Source of the DNA: JAJDNH01 sp964552395
GTDB lineage: Bacteria > Acidobacteriota > Thermoanaerobaculia > Thermoanaerobaculales > Sulfomarinibacteraceae
Direction of reading: 5' to 3'
Assembly (NCBI GenBank): GCA_964552395.1
Contig: CAZKGM010000008.1
Span: 42,680 to 106,679, forward strand
Length of the DNA: 64,000 nucleotides
The stretch's first letter is position 1; every line of letters begins with the position of its first letter. Positions 1-9,121 of this stretch are shown piece by piece. Under the pieces are notes generated by a model. That model saw nothing but the letters and a program-made list of their open reading frames with translations, searched no databases and was not told where the DNA came from. A program made the translations under genes and the position numbers.

Positions 1-1698
1 TTCGCGTGGCAGCTGCATGACCCGGGGCTGCTGCAGATCTTCGCGACCCTCGCCCCGGGCGTGGACCACGCACGGATCGAGGCCATGATCCGCGACGAGA
101 TCTCGGCCCTGCGCAGCGCCTCGCCGGAGACAGCCGAGGTCGAGAGAGCGAAGATCCAGGTACGGACGGATCTGGCGTTCCACCGCGAGTCACCTGCCCG
201 AATGGTGGCGGCGCTAACGGAGGCGGTGGCGATCGGCGACTGGCGCCGCTTCGTGCGGGAGCTCGACGAGATCCAGGCCGTGACCGCAGAAGATGTGCGC
301 AGGGTCGCCGAGTGCTACCTGACCGACCTCGGTCTCACGGTCGGCTGGTTCGTGCCCGAGGGTGGCGGCGGCATCGAACTGGCGACCGTTGCGCCCGCCC
401 CGTGCTTCTATCGGGCGCCGTTTTCCGAGCGGGTAACCGTGAAGGACCTTCCCGGTCGCGCGCGTCTGGCGGTCCTTCCCAACCCGCATGCGCCGACCGT
501 GACGATCGCCGGGTCGCTGCTCGCAGGGCGGGCGCTGGTGGAGGACGGGCGTGCCTCTGTCGCGGCGTTCACCGCCGCCATGGCCGAGCGCGGGACTCGC
601 CGGCGGGGGCGCCTCGAGCTGGCCCGTGAGCTGGAAGACCACGGCTTGGAGCTGGCCGTCGACGCCCCATCCGGGTCACCGACGCTGGCGACCTTCTCGG
701 CACAGGGTCTGGCCGAGCACCTGCCCCGACTCGCCTCGCTGCTCGCCGAGGTGCTGAGGGAGCCTACGTTCCCTTCACAGGAGCTGGAGAAGCTGCGTGA
801 GCAGGCGCTCGGCCAGCTCGCCCGCGAGCGGCAGGAGACCTTTCCAAGGGCGTTCGCTGCACTCACCCGGCATCTGTACCCGCCGACGCATCCCCTCTTC
901 CGTCGCACCATCGCGGAGCGGGAGCAGGAGGTGCGCGGTCTCGTGCGCGAAGATCTGGAGGCGTTCCACGGCAGTGCCTACGGCCCGGCGTCGCTGGTGA
1001 TCGCAGTTGTCGGGCAGGTCGATCCCGATGACGTGCCAGCGGTCCTCGCCGATGCCTTTGACGGCTGGGAGGGGGGAGTCGCGTCTCCTCCCGGTTTCCC
1101 CGTTCCGCCACCCTGCGGTCGCGCCGAGGAGCTGATTCGCCTGTCCGACCGGCCCAACGTCGACGTTCTGCTCGGTCACGCGGCGGGGCTGCACCGCGGC
1201 AGCGCGGACTACCCGGCGGCGGTGCTGGCCAACGCCTGCCTCGGCCACTCGACGCTGACATCACGCCTCGGCCTCGAGCTCCGCGACCGGGCCGGGCTCA
1301 CCTACGGCGTCTACAGTCGCTTCTTCGGCGTTGTCCACGTGCCGGGCCCGTGGGCCGTCTACCTCAGCGTGGCGCCCGAGAACCTGCGCCGGGCGGAAGC
1401 GCTCTGCCGGTCGACGATCGAGCGCTACGTCAGCGACGGGCCGACGGACGCGGAGGTGGCGGAGGAGCGGGACGCCCAGTCGGGCTCGTACCGCGTCGGC
1501 CTGGCGACCAACAGCGGCGTCGCCCGCGAGCTGGTGACGGCGCTGACCTGCGGTCTGGACGTCGGCCTTCTCGACGACTATCCCTCCCGCCTGGCCGAGC
1601 TGTCTCGCGACGAGGTCCTCGAGGCCCTGCGCCGTCACCTGGATCCGGAGTCGCTGGTCATGACCGCCGCCGGCTCGCTCGGCGAGCAGGCCTCATAG
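1..1698 (+). CDS. M16 family metalloprotease, C-terminal part (5' end outside window)
   Basis: The reading frame is open from base 1, so the gene starts upstream of the window; 565 residues are visible. The first ~120 residues look like the C-terminal half of one M16 (pitrilysin/insulinase-like) unit. A second complete M16 unit follows, with the typical RLGLELRDRAGLTYGVYS stretch near in-window residue 430. The second unit has no HxxEH zinc motif (FTAAMAERGT sits where it is expected), as is usual for the inactive half of fused two-unit M16 proteins. The catalytic motif, if present, must lie upstream. Its likely role is envelope peptide degradation. Family assignment is firm; substrate unknown. 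Confidence 0.85.
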   Translation, partial: FAWQLHDPGLLQIFATLAPGVDHARIEAMIRDEISALRSASPETAEVERAKIQVRTDLAFHRESPARMVAALTEAVAIGDWRRFVRELDEIQAVTAEDVRRVAECYLTDLGLTVGWFVPEGGGGIELATVAPAPCFYRAPFSERVTVKDLPGRARLAVLPNPHAPTVTIAGSLLAGRALVEDGRASVAAFTAAMAERGTRRRGRLELARELEDHGLELAVDAPSGSPTLATFSAQGLAEHLPRLASLLAEVLREPTFPSQELEKLREQALGQLARERQETFPRAFAALTRHLYPPTHPLFRRTIAEREQEVRGLVREDLEAFHGSAYGPASLVIAVVGQVDPDDVPAVLADAFDGWEGGVASPPGFPVPPPCGRAEELIRLSDRPNVDVLLGHAAGLHRGSADYPAAVLANACLGHSTLTSRLGLELRDRAGLTYGVYSRFFGVVHVPGPWAVYLSVAPENLRRAEALCRSTIERYVSDGPTDAEVAEERDAQSGSYRVGLATNSGVARELVTALTCGLDVGLLDDYPSRLAELSRDEVLEALRRHLDPESLVMTAAGSLGEQAS

Positions 1699-1775
1699 CG
1701 ACCTGGACGGCGGGTCCCGCGGCAGGGGGGAGAGGGCACCGTTCAGGGAGAGGCCTCGGATGTGAGACCGGATCG

Positions 1776-1784
1776 TGCTACTAT
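1776..1784 (+). promoter_or_regulatory. Candidate extended -10 promoter of the small unknown gene
   Basis: TGC followed by TACTAT forms an extended -10 box. No convincing -35 is seen. A 6-bp stem with a CGCT loop (1823-1838) lies in the presumed leader, followed by a strong Shine-Dalgarno (GGAAGGAGG) before the ATG at 1869. Confidence 0.35.
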
Positions 1785-1868
1785 TCCTCTACCTGAGATA
1801 TCCAGTGCGTGGAGGGGTGGGAGACCGACGCTTCGGTCGCTTCATGAACAGGTGGAAGGAGGAGCAAG

Positions 1869-2198
1869 ATGGCCACGTATGTCGAAGTCACGATCGCGTT
1901 CGAAAACGGTGTCGTGAAGTGCAGTCCGGACACGGTTCAGCTGCACTACAACAACCCATTGGGTCCGGACTCGGTGCGCTGGATCCTCAGTACCGGGACC
2001 ACCAGCCTCAAGCCGGAGTTTTCCTGGAGCCCTGACTGTCCGTTCGCGACCATGCGCGAGAACCTCAACCAGCGCGAGGTCGTGGGGACGGACAACAAGA
2101 AGGTGCAGGGCAGCTACAGCTACACCGTGAGGCTGACGAATGCTCAGGGTGAAGGAGTTGGTGGGGTAGACCCCATGATCCAGAACGAACCGTTCTAG
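1869..2198 (+). CDS. Small hypothetical protein (109 aa)
   Basis: Not recognised. The ATG at 1869 has a strong Shine-Dalgarno (GGAAGGAGG) just upstream. The product is soluble-looking, without signal peptide or membrane segment, and rich in beta-prone stretches. The end (GSYSYTVRLTNAQG) resembles the last strands of a small immunoglobulin- or cupredoxin-like beta sandwich; this is a visual impression only. Two cysteines are present (KCSPD and PDCPF). The stop codon TAG falls exactly on the TA target site and first base of the MITE-like element that follows, so the original C-terminus may have been different. Confidence 0.6.
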   Translation: MATYVEVTIAFENGVVKCSPDTVQLHYNNPLGPDSVRWILSTGTTSLKPEFSWSPDCPFATMRENLNQREVVGTDNKKVQGSYSYTVRLTNAQGEGVGGVDPMIQNEPF

Positions 2199-2362
2199 GA
2201 GCCTGTAGCACATAGAGCGAACGGCGCTATTCGGGCGGCGCGAGGTCCCGTCTTCGTTACATTCTCGGACCGTACTCGGAGTACTGTTCCTCAAATGCGC
2301 CTCAACGGGCCACTCGCGACGCTCCGAAATCCACCATCCGCCTATGAACTACAGGCTCCTAG
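2195..2362. mobile_element. MITE-like element with 21-bp terminal inverted repeats
   Basis: The ends CTAGGAGCCTGTAGCACATAG (2195-2215) and CTATGAACTACAGGCTCCTAG (2342-2362) are inverted repeats matching at 19 of 21 positions. Setting the outer TA aside on each side leaves GGAGCCTGTAG termini flanked by TA, the dinucleotide duplicated by IS630/Tc1-mariner transposases. The ~165-bp interior has no open frame. It lies between the converging unknown gene and the kinase gene. No second copy was seen in this window. A very large terminator hairpin is the alternative, but the arms are ~125 bp apart. Confidence 0.55.
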
Positions 2363-2377
2363 CGGGCGGCCGTACGA

Positions 2378-4936
2378 TCAGCGGGCGGGCGTGCCCCCCG
2401 CGGCGGGGGCCAGGAGAGCTCGAAACTCCGGGTCGTCGCGCAGGGGCTTGAAGAACGGCAGCTCGAGCCAGCGGGGGTTGAGGCCCATCTCGACGGCCTT
2501 CTCGGCGTGGACCACAGCGGTCGTGCGGTCGCCGATGATCGCGTAGACGAGCGCCGCGTCGATGTACACCGCCGGCTCGTCGGGTGACGTCCGCAGCTCC
2601 TCCTGGACCGCCTTGACGGCCTCCCGCGCCTCGCCCAGATGCGCGAGGCACTGGGCGCGCAGGCCCCAGTAGGCCGCTTGATCGGACTCGCGAAGCGGCT
2701 TGCCGAGATCCAGGGCCTGCCGGTATGACTTGTCCGCGGCCGCCGTGTCCCCAAGCAGGAGCTGGCAGTCGCCAATGCTCATGACCGTGATCGGCTCCTT
2801 CGGGGCGAGCTCGTGGGCGGTGCTGTAGGCATCGAGCGCCCCCGCGACCTTGCCCTGGAGGAGGCGCGCCAGGGCCAGGTTGTTGTAGTAGATCGAGGCA
2901 TGGTACTCACGGGCGAGCCCGCCGAAGAGGCGCTCGGCCTCGGCCGGGTCGCCGTTCAACAGCTCGAGCTGGGCGAGCTTGGCCCGCGTGCGACGAACTC
3001 GCGGTGCGATCTTGAGGGCGTGCTGCAGGTGACGGCGCGCGTCGCCGACTCTGCCGCTGTGCAGCTCGGCCTCGGCGAGCGACCACAGGTTGGTCACCGA
3101 AGGATAAGCTGTCACGAGCCGCTGGAGGAGCGCGAGCGCCTTTCCCGTCTGTCCCTGCCGGCGCAACAGGCCGGCGCGCAACCGCAGGGCGTCCGGGGAG
3201 CCGGGCTCCAGGCGTTCGAGCCGCGCCACAGCTGCGTTGCAAGCCTTGACGTCGCCGGCGGCGAGCGCGAGCTCGGCCTCACCGGCCACCACCCGCGGGT
3301 CCTCGGGCGCCAGCTCGTGCGCATGCCGCAGCAGGTCGCGCGCGCGGTCCTGGTAGGCGGGCTCGGCCTTCGTGATGAACAGGTAGCGTGCAATCGAGGC
3401 GGCGGTGAGGTACGGCAGCAGGAAGCGCGGGCTGGCCTCGCGCAGATGTTCGAGCGCGTCGAGGGTTTGCTCGCTGGTGACGCCGGTCGGCGGCGTCTGG
3501 TACTGACGAAGCAGATGCAGGTACTCGGTCAGCGCCTGCGGCGACGGGGGCTGGGCGCGCCCGGCCTGCCGCCTTTTCAGCTTCGGGTAGGCCTGGCGCA
3601 GGTGGGCCGCCACCGCGTCCGAGATCAGCGCGAGGTCGTCCGCGGGGACGGAGAAGGTCGAGCTCCACAGCACCGCGCCGTCGTCGCCCCGCAGGCGCCG
3701 GAGCGTTACCTGGACCGTGGCGCCGTGCCGCTCGAGGTCGGTGGTGACGACCTCGGACGCCGCCACCGCGCGCGCGATGGCCTTCGGGTCTGTGCCGGCG
3801 CTGTCGATTTCCTGGGGTGCCGGCACGGCCAGACCGCGCAGCCCGACGATGGTGTTGGTCGCGGCGGTGCGTACGGCGGTTGCGAGGAGGTCGGTCCCGT
3901 CGTCTTCCTTGCCGGCCGCCAACTGGGGCTCGAGTACGGCCACGATGCGCGGCGGTCCCGGCCTGCTCAGCCACCACCAGCCGAGGGCGGCCGCGACGGC
4001 AAGAACTGGAAGGATGCCGGCGGCCAGGAGCCACCTCTTGCGCGCTGCCCGCCGCCGCCGCGCCGCCATAGTCAGGCGCGAGAGGGAGGCATGGCCGCTG
4101 CTCGCGGTTGACCACAGCCCGGACAGCTCCCGCAGCGCAAGCGCCACCTCGAGGGCGGAGGAGGGCCGCTTGCCGGGGCTCTTCTCCAGCAGGTTCTCGA
4201 TCAGGTAAGAGAGCTCCTCGGGTACCTCGGAGCCGACCTGCTCCGCCGGCGGCGGCCGGTGACGGACCACCCGTTGCATGGTGTCGAGGGGGCTCGAGCC
4301 CTGGAATGGGTGCTGTCCCGTGGTCATCTCGTACAGCAGGGAGCCGAGCGAGAACAGGTCGGAGCGGTGGTCGATGGCAACGCCCTGCGCCTGCTCCGGC
4401 GACATGGCGCGGCTGGTGCCCATGACGACGCCGTCCTCGGTCAGGCTGACCTCTCCCTCCTCGGGGTCGAGGCTCTTGGCGAGGCCGAAGTCCAGGATCT
4501 TCACCTGGCCGGTGGGTGTGATGATGATGTTCTCGCTCTTGAGGTCGCGATGGACGATCCCGTGCTGGTGAGCGGTCGCCAGCCCCTCGGCGATTTGGCG
4601 GCCGATGTCGACTGCCTGCTCGATGTCGATCGTGTGTGCGGCGAGGAGGCTCGTCAAGGAGCGTCCCTCGATGTACTCCATGACGATGTGGTCGCGATCG
4701 CCTTCTTGCAGGATATCGAAGACCTGAGCAATGGCAGGGTGAGACAACCCGGCGGCGGCGCGGGCCTCGCGCAGGAGTCGTTCGCGGCGGTCGTCTGAAA
4801 GCTCCTTGCCGGGGTGGATCGACTTGATTGCGACGCGCCGACGCAGGCGTTCGTCCCAGGCCAGGTAGACCACCCCCATCCCGCCGCTGCCGAGGGTCTT
4901 CTCGATCCGATAGGGGCCGATGCGCTCGGTGTCCAC
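2378..4936 (-). CDS. Membrane Ser/Thr protein kinase with TolB/FlgO-like and TPR sensor region
   Basis: 852-residue PknB-type kinase. The kinase domain (about 9-270) has the glycine loop GSGGMGVVY, the VAIK lysine (K38), HRDLKSEN (catalytic D131), DFG (D149) and an APE-like MSPEQ. A basic stretch precedes one membrane span (about 305-325). The outer part starts with a region like the 'IAVLPF...' domain found next to TPRs in CadC/adenylate-cyclase-type proteins (about 330-450), followed by many TPR repeats to the C-terminus. It probably senses or docks proteins in the periplasm and phosphorylates cytoplasmic targets. The GTG start lies just after a TACAAT box. It is the last gene of a minus-strand cluster with another kinase. 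Confidence 0.9.
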   Translation of the reverse strand: MDTERIGPYRIEKTLGSGGMGVVYLAWDERLRRRVAIKSIHPGKELSDDRRERLLREARAAAGLSHPAIAQVFDILQEGDRDHIVMEYIEGRSLTSLLAAHTIDIEQAVDIGRQIAEGLATAHQHGIVHRDLKSENIIITPTGQVKILDFGLAKSLDPEEGEVSLTEDGVVMGTSRAMSPEQAQGVAIDHRSDLFSLGSLLYEMTTGQHPFQGSSPLDTMQRVVRHRPPPAEQVGSEVPEELSYLIENLLEKSPGKRPSSALEVALALRELSGLWSTASSGHASLSRLTMAARRRRAARKRWLLAAGILPVLAVAAALGWWWLSRPGPPRIVAVLEPQLAAGKEDDGTDLLATAVRTAATNTIVGLRGLAVPAPQEIDSAGTDPKAIARAVAASEVVTTDLERHGATVQVTLRRLRGDDGAVLWSSTFSVPADDLALISDAVAAHLRQAYPKLKRRQAGRAQPPSPQALTEYLHLLRQYQTPPTGVTSEQTLDALEHLREASPRFLLPYLTAASIARYLFITKAEPAYQDRARDLLRHAHELAPEDPRVVAGEAELALAAGDVKACNAAVARLERLEPGSPDALRLRAGLLRRQGQTGKALALLQRLVTAYPSVTNLWSLAEAELHSGRVGDARRHLQHALKIAPRVRRTRAKLAQLELLNGDPAEAERLFGGLAREYHASIYYNNLALARLLQGKVAGALDAYSTAHELAPKEPITVMSIGDCQLLLGDTAAADKSYRQALDLGKPLRESDQAAYWGLRAQCLAHLGEAREAVKAVQEELRTSPDEPAVYIDAALVYAIIGDRTTAVVHAEKAVEMGLNPRWLELPFFKPLRDDPEFRALLAPAAGGTPAR

Positions 4937-4944
4937 CGTCTGAC

Positions 4945-4950
4945 ATTGTA
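4945..4950 (-). promoter_or_regulatory. -10-like box next to the kinase start (near-leaderless)
   Basis: On the minus strand TACAAT lies 8 nt before the GTG start at 4936, placing the predicted transcription start within two bases of the start codon. No Shine-Dalgarno is present between them. No -35 is recognisable. Confidence 0.4.
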
Positions 4951-5025
4951 GATGGGATCAAGCAGGCAGGTAAGACCCAGGACCCGGCATGGCGGAGGCT
5001 GGTTCTCGTTCGTTGGCCCGCCGGC

Positions 5026-5877
5026 TCACTCCCAGTCGACCGCCAGGCTGTGGGCCTTGCCGGTCAACCTGGGCTCGATCTCCTCATGTACGATGCGCGA
5101 CGCCTCGGCCAGACGATGGCGGCGCGAGGGGTGGAGGACGACGAGGTGCCGGCACCTCAGAGAGGGAGCGATCGCGAGCAGGTCGTCGAGATGGAGATGG
5201 CCGAATTCACGTGCCCGGCCACGGTCGGCAGGTCGCCAGAATGAGCACTCGAGGAGCACGACCTCGGCGTCAAGAGCCTCTGGATGGGCCGTGAAGAGGC
5301 CGGGTCCGGTGTCGGCGGTATAGGACAGCAGCGGCAGGAGCAGCGTCTCATCCACCTCCTCGCCGGCTAGCCTGCGGCGTACGATCTCGGCCTCTGGCAG
5401 GCCGGCGAGCTCGGGGCGAAGGTGGTGCTTTTGCCACATGAGTCGGGCGCCCAGGGTCGGCACCCAGTGATCGGTGGCGAAGAAGGCGAGCTCCATGTCC
5501 TTGCGCAGGGTGAAGACACCGCCGTCTTTGACAGGGACGACCTCCACGTCATATGGACGCCCGCCCTCGAGCTCGGCGTGCAGCTCAAGGAGGCGGCAGA
5601 CGTTGTCCGCGATCGCTTCCGGAGCGAGCAGTGTGCCGTGGCGCATCGCTCCCAGGAACCGCTGACTCGCCCAGTACGCGACCGCTCCGATGTGATCGAG
5701 GTGGCCGTGGCTGACAAGCACGGTCGACATCGGCGGCAGGGCGCGGTGGGGACGCCCGGCGTCGAGGGCAAGGCGCAGCTGAGGCAGGAGGATCAGGGTT
5801 CCCTCGCCGGCCCGGGAGCCTCCGCTGATCAGCAACGGTCCCCACGAGGTCGGGAGCTCGAGCCGGCGCAGCGTCAT
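5026..5877 (-). CDS. MBL-fold metal-dependent hydrolase, ribonuclease Z-like
   Basis: 283 residues. The N-terminal third carries the metallo-beta-lactamase motif SHGHLDH (H57, H59, D61, H62). Later candidate ligands are TDHW, the aspartate in SYTADTG, the histidines of FGHLHLDD and HPSRRH near the C-terminus. The arrangement resembles tRNase Z/arylsulfatase-type MBL proteins without the long exosite arm, so RNA 3'-processing or a small-ester hydrolase role are both possible. It starts 35 bp after the upstream kinase gene with a GAGG ribosome site, suggesting one transcript and a possible link to kinase signalling. Fold certain, substrate unknown. Confidence 0.8.
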   Translation of the reverse strand: MTLRRLELPTSWGPLLISGGSRAGEGTLILLPQLRLALDAGRPHRALPPMSTVLVSHGHLDHIGAVAYWASQRFLGAMRHGTLLAPEAIADNVCRLLELHAELEGGRPYDVEVVPVKDGGVFTLRKDMELAFFATDHWVPTLGARLMWQKHHLRPELAGLPEAEIVRRRLAGEEVDETLLLPLLSYTADTGPGLFTAHPEALDAEVVLLECSFWRPADRGRAREFGHLHLDDLLAIAPSLRCRHLVVLHPSRRHRLAEASRIVHEEIEPRLTGKAHSLAVDWE

Positions 5878-5912
5878 ACCTGTTCCTCGTCAGCCGCTCG
5901 CAGGCAGGGCGT

Positions 5913-7781
5913 TCACCGGCTTGCCTGCACCAGGTAGAAGGAGGCCCGTGATGCGTTGCCGGAGAGATCGACGCGCAGCGTCCAGTCGCTGCCGGCCTCG
6001 AGTTCGCGCGTGAAAGCCGCTGCCCCGAGAGGTCCGCGTTCGGCGCCGGTGAGGACGGCAGTGATCCTGTGACGACCCGCAGGCACCACCAGGACTCTCT
6101 TGACCTGTCCGGTGCCCGATCGCTTGATGCCGAGGAAGCCGCGACGGACAAAGTTGAAGTCGATGTTTGCCAGCGAGTTGCCATCTGAGCCCACGCTCAG
6201 CGTTCCGGCAGAGATGGGCGAGTTGAAGTACACCGTGACGCGCGCGGTTCCGGCTCTCGGCCTCGGCGTCGGTGCGGGCGGGGAGGTCGCGGGTCGGCGG
6301 CCGACCGGCCGTGCCGAGCTGGTCGGGCGGCGCTGACGGCCATGCTCGGTGGCGAGGTCGAGGAAGCTCGCCGCGAGCTCGCTGTCCGGCTGCAGTTGGA
6401 GCGCTTGCTCGAAGCTCTCTGCCGCCCTGGCATAGCGGCCGGCACGGTACAGACGTCGACCCTCGGCAATGAGGGCGTCGACACGGGTGCGTGTGGCGGC
6501 GCTCGTGCGCTCCTCCCGCAGCGTCTCGCGGGCCGCCCGAATCAGGCTGCGGGCGCTCCGCGACGTCGGTGCCTGGTCGATCACCGCACGGGCGAGTTCG
6601 AGAGCCTCGGCGGGGCGGTTGTCGGTCAGTGCCTGATTCGCAGCTCGCAAGGTAGTGCCCAAGCGGTGGAGGGCGTCGATACGGGCGCCGGAGGGCGATG
6701 GCGGGGGCGGCGGCGGACGCAGGGAGGCAAGCACCGCGAGCACCGCGATGCAGACGATCACCCACGCGGCCACTATCCGCCACACCCACTTGGTATTGAC
6801 CTGACGTCGAAGCACCTCCGGCATCGGCAGCTGCACCCACGTCGTTCTCAGGCGCTCCAACAATGAGGGCGGGGCTGCCGGTGCGGGACGCACACGGGTC
6901 TCGAGGTCGGGCGAGAAGACCGCGGTCCGTGCGAGGTCATCCGGTGTGCGCTGCACCAGCGAGCGAGCCAGCGCAGCGAGCACGTTGGCCAGCTGGGCTG
7001 CATCCTGGAAGCGCTGCTCGGGCAGCTTCGCGAGACACTTGAGAACGACCGGGTTGAAGGCCGGAGGCAAGCCCGGCCGCAAGGTCGATGGAATCGGGCA
7101 CGCCTCGTGGACGATCCTGTGCGTGACCTCGGATATGTTGGTGCCCGGGAACGGTCGCTGGCCGGTCAAGAGTTCGAACAGCACCACCCCGGTCGAGAAG
7201 ATGTCGCAGCGCCCGTCCACCGCCTTGCCGCTGATCTGCTCCGGAGACATGTAATTGGGCGTGCCGATGAACTGGCCCTCAACGGTGAGGTTCGATGACT
7301 CGAGCCGGGCGACTCCGAAATCGGTGATCTTCGGGGTGCCATCCTCGGTGAGGATGATGTTCGCCGGCTTGATGTCGCGGTGGACAACACCCATGCGATG
7401 CGCATAGTCGACGGCCTCAGCTACACAGGCAACGATGCGTGCGACCTCGGACGGTCGGAGACCCGCGCCCGAGGCGAGGACCTGCTTGAGGTTCCTTCCG
7501 GGCACGTACTCCATGGCGATGAACAGGAGCTCACTGTCGGCATCCTCGCCGACGTCGTGGATCGTTACGATGTTGCGGTGACTGAGGCGTCCAGCGGCCC
7601 GCGCCTCACGCAGGAACCGCTCCCGAAACTCGTCCGCCACGTCGGGGTCGATGTCGAGGCGCAGCGTCTTGAGAGCGACCTGGCGGTCAATGAGAGGATC
7701 GCGGGCGAGGTAGACGACCCCCATCGCGCCCCTGCCGAGGACTTTCAGGATCTCGTAGCGGCCCACTCTGTTGAGGCTCAC
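5913..7781 (-). CDS. Membrane Ser/Thr protein kinase with periplasmic tetratricopeptide-like region
   Basis: 622 residues. PknB-like kinase domain (about 8-275) with GRGAMGVVY, VALK (K38), HRDIKPAN (catalytic D136), DFG (D154) and GTPNYMSPEQ. A juxtamembrane linker is followed by one transmembrane helix (about 345-365, rich in A, V, I), a proline-rich turn, a short TPR-like helical region and an alanine/proline/arginine linker. The last ~120 residues form a beta-rich domain that looks like a PEGA-like carbohydrate- or ligand-binding module; this is tentative. It is the first gene of a minus-strand cluster with the MBL hydrolase and the second kinase, and diverges from the MoxR operon. The GTG start has no Shine-Dalgarno. 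Confidence 0.9.
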   Translation of the reverse strand: MSLNRVGRYEILKVLGRGAMGVVYLARDPLIDRQVALKTLRLDIDPDVADEFRERFLREARAAGRLSHRNIVTIHDVGEDADSELLFIAMEYVPGRNLKQVLASGAGLRPSEVARIVACVAEAVDYAHRMGVVHRDIKPANIILTEDGTPKITDFGVARLESSNLTVEGQFIGTPNYMSPEQISGKAVDGRCDIFSTGVVLFELLTGQRPFPGTNISEVTHRIVHEACPIPSTLRPGLPPAFNPVVLKCLAKLPEQRFQDAAQLANVLAALARSLVQRTPDDLARTAVFSPDLETRVRPAPAAPPSLLERLRTTWVQLPMPEVLRRQVNTKWVWRIVAAWVIVCIAVLAVLASLRPPPPPPSPSGARIDALHRLGTTLRAANQALTDNRPAEALELARAVIDQAPTSRSARSLIRAARETLREERTSAATRTRVDALIAEGRRLYRAGRYARAAESFEQALQLQPDSELAASFLDLATEHGRQRRPTSSARPVGRRPATSPPAPTPRPRAGTARVTVYFNSPISAGTLSVGSDGNSLANIDFNFVRRGFLGIKRSGTGQVKRVLVVPAGRHRITAVLTGAERGPLGAAAFTRELEAGSDWTLRVDLSGNASRASFYLVQASR

Positions 7782-7787
7782 CTCGAC

Positions 7788-7793
7788 ATTCTA
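7788..7793 (-). promoter_or_regulatory. -10 box of a probable leaderless kinase transcript
   Basis: TAGAAT on the minus strand is followed by exactly 6 nt and then the GTG start at 7781. A transcription start 7 nt after the box would coincide with the start codon. No ribosome binding site is visible. Confidence 0.45.
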
Positions 7794-8025
7794 GCCCGGA
7801 TCACCCGGTCGGGGCTGCTGAGTAGGGCTCCCGGCTGGTCCCGGCATGATTGATCTACAGAAACTCAAGATGGGCGGGGGTTTCCCCCGATTCGATGAGC
7901 CGTTGGGACGTGCCGATCTGGCGTCGCTGGTCGGATCGGCACCGCGAAGCCCTGATGGCAGCGGAGAAGGCTTGGGCGCGATCCTTGCAAAAGGATGGAC
8001 CGGCCTACTGGCCGAGGGGAGAGTC

Positions 8026-9009
8026 ATGGACGCGATTGGTGACGGAATCAAGGTGGATCGGGCGACCGCCCGACTCGGCGAGCTCCAGCGGGCGGTCGGC
8101 GAGGTCGTGGTCGGTCAGGAGCGGCTGATCGAGTCGGTGCTGGTTGGCCTGTTGTGCAACGGACACGTCCTGCTCGAGGGGGTCCCGGGGCTGGCGAAGA
8201 CGCTGACCGTGCGCACGTTGGCGGGGGTTGTAGGCGGGAGCTTCCAGCGCCTGCAGTTCACACCGGACCTGCTGCCGGCCGATGTCACCGGCACGCAGGT
8301 GTTCGATCCCAGAACGAGTGAGTTCGTGGCCCACACCGGGCCGGTCTTTGCCAACCTGGTGCTGGCGGACGAGATCAACCGGGCCCCGGCGAAGGTCCAG
8401 TCCGCACTGCTGGAAGCGATGGAGGAGAGGCAGGTCACTATCGGTGACTCCACCTTCAAGCTGCCGGTGCCGTTCCTCGTCCTGGCGACGCAGAACCCGA
8501 TCGAGCAGGAGGGAACGTACCCGCTTCCGGAGGCCCAGCTCGACCGCTTCATGCTCAAAGCCCGCATCGGCTACCCGTCGCCCGAGGAGGAACGGAGAAT
8601 CCTCGAGCTCCACCTCGGTGAGCGTTTCCCGACCCCCACACAGCTGGCAACCCTGGACGAGATCCGGGACCTGGCAGCGGTGGCGCGGCAGGTATACCTC
8701 GACGAACGGATCAACAGCTACATCGTGAGCCTGGTCGGAGCGAGCCGGGCACCGGGCGAGGTCGGCCTCGGCGATGTCGCACCGTTGATCGCCTACGGCG
8801 CCTCACCGCGAGCCACCATTGCGCTGGCGCAGGGGTCGCGTGCTCTGGCTCTGCTGCGCGGGAGGGCATACGCGACACCCGAGGATGTCAAGGAGCTGGC
8901 GCCGGCAGTCCTGCGGCATCGGCTCGTCCTGAGCTATGAGGCCGAGGCGGAGGGCGTTTCAGTAGAGGACATCATCGACCGACTGCTGCTTGCGGTCGAG
9001 GTGCCATGA
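8026..9009 (+). CDS. MoxR-family AAA+ ATPase
   Basis: 327 residues from the ATG at 8026, which has a GGGGAG ribosome site; the frame is open further upstream but that part is not MoxR-like and would make the protein longer than the family norm of 310-330. Walker A is GVPGLAKT, Walker B is LVLADEINRAP, followed by sensor 1 (ATQNPIEQEGTYPLPEAQLDRF) and the MoxR lid domain. MoxR proteins act as chaperone-like partners of VWA-domain proteins, and DUF58 and two VWA proteins follow directly. It probably powers assembly or insertion of the Bat complex in the inner membrane. Confidence 0.92.
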   Translation: MDAIGDGIKVDRATARLGELQRAVGEVVVGQERLIESVLVGLLCNGHVLLEGVPGLAKTLTVRTLAGVVGGSFQRLQFTPDLLPADVTGTQVFDPRTSEFVAHTGPVFANLVLADEINRAPAKVQSALLEAMEERQVTIGDSTFKLPVPFLVLATQNPIEQEGTYPLPEAQLDRFMLKARIGYPSPEEERRILELHLGERFPTPTQLATLDEIRDLAAVARQVYLDERINSYIVSLVGASRAPGEVGLGDVAPLIAYGASPRATIALAQGSRALALLRGRAYATPEDVKELAPAVLRHRLVLSYEAEAEGVSVEDIIDRLLLAVEVP

Positions 9010-9121
9010 GGTTCCCAGGCGTCGGCGGCTCGAGCTGTGTGAAGGCAATTCGGTGCGCTGTTACAGCGTGCCTGGGCAGCGGTGAGTGTGCTGCTGTAGG
9101 GTCCGCTGCGGGAGGGCGCCA

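Noticed and set aside
7846..8025. N-terminal extension of the first MoxR protein
   Set aside because: The extension is not MoxR-like and contains a GGGGG-TTT-CCCCC hairpin; ATG 8026 has a good ribosome site and gives the family length.
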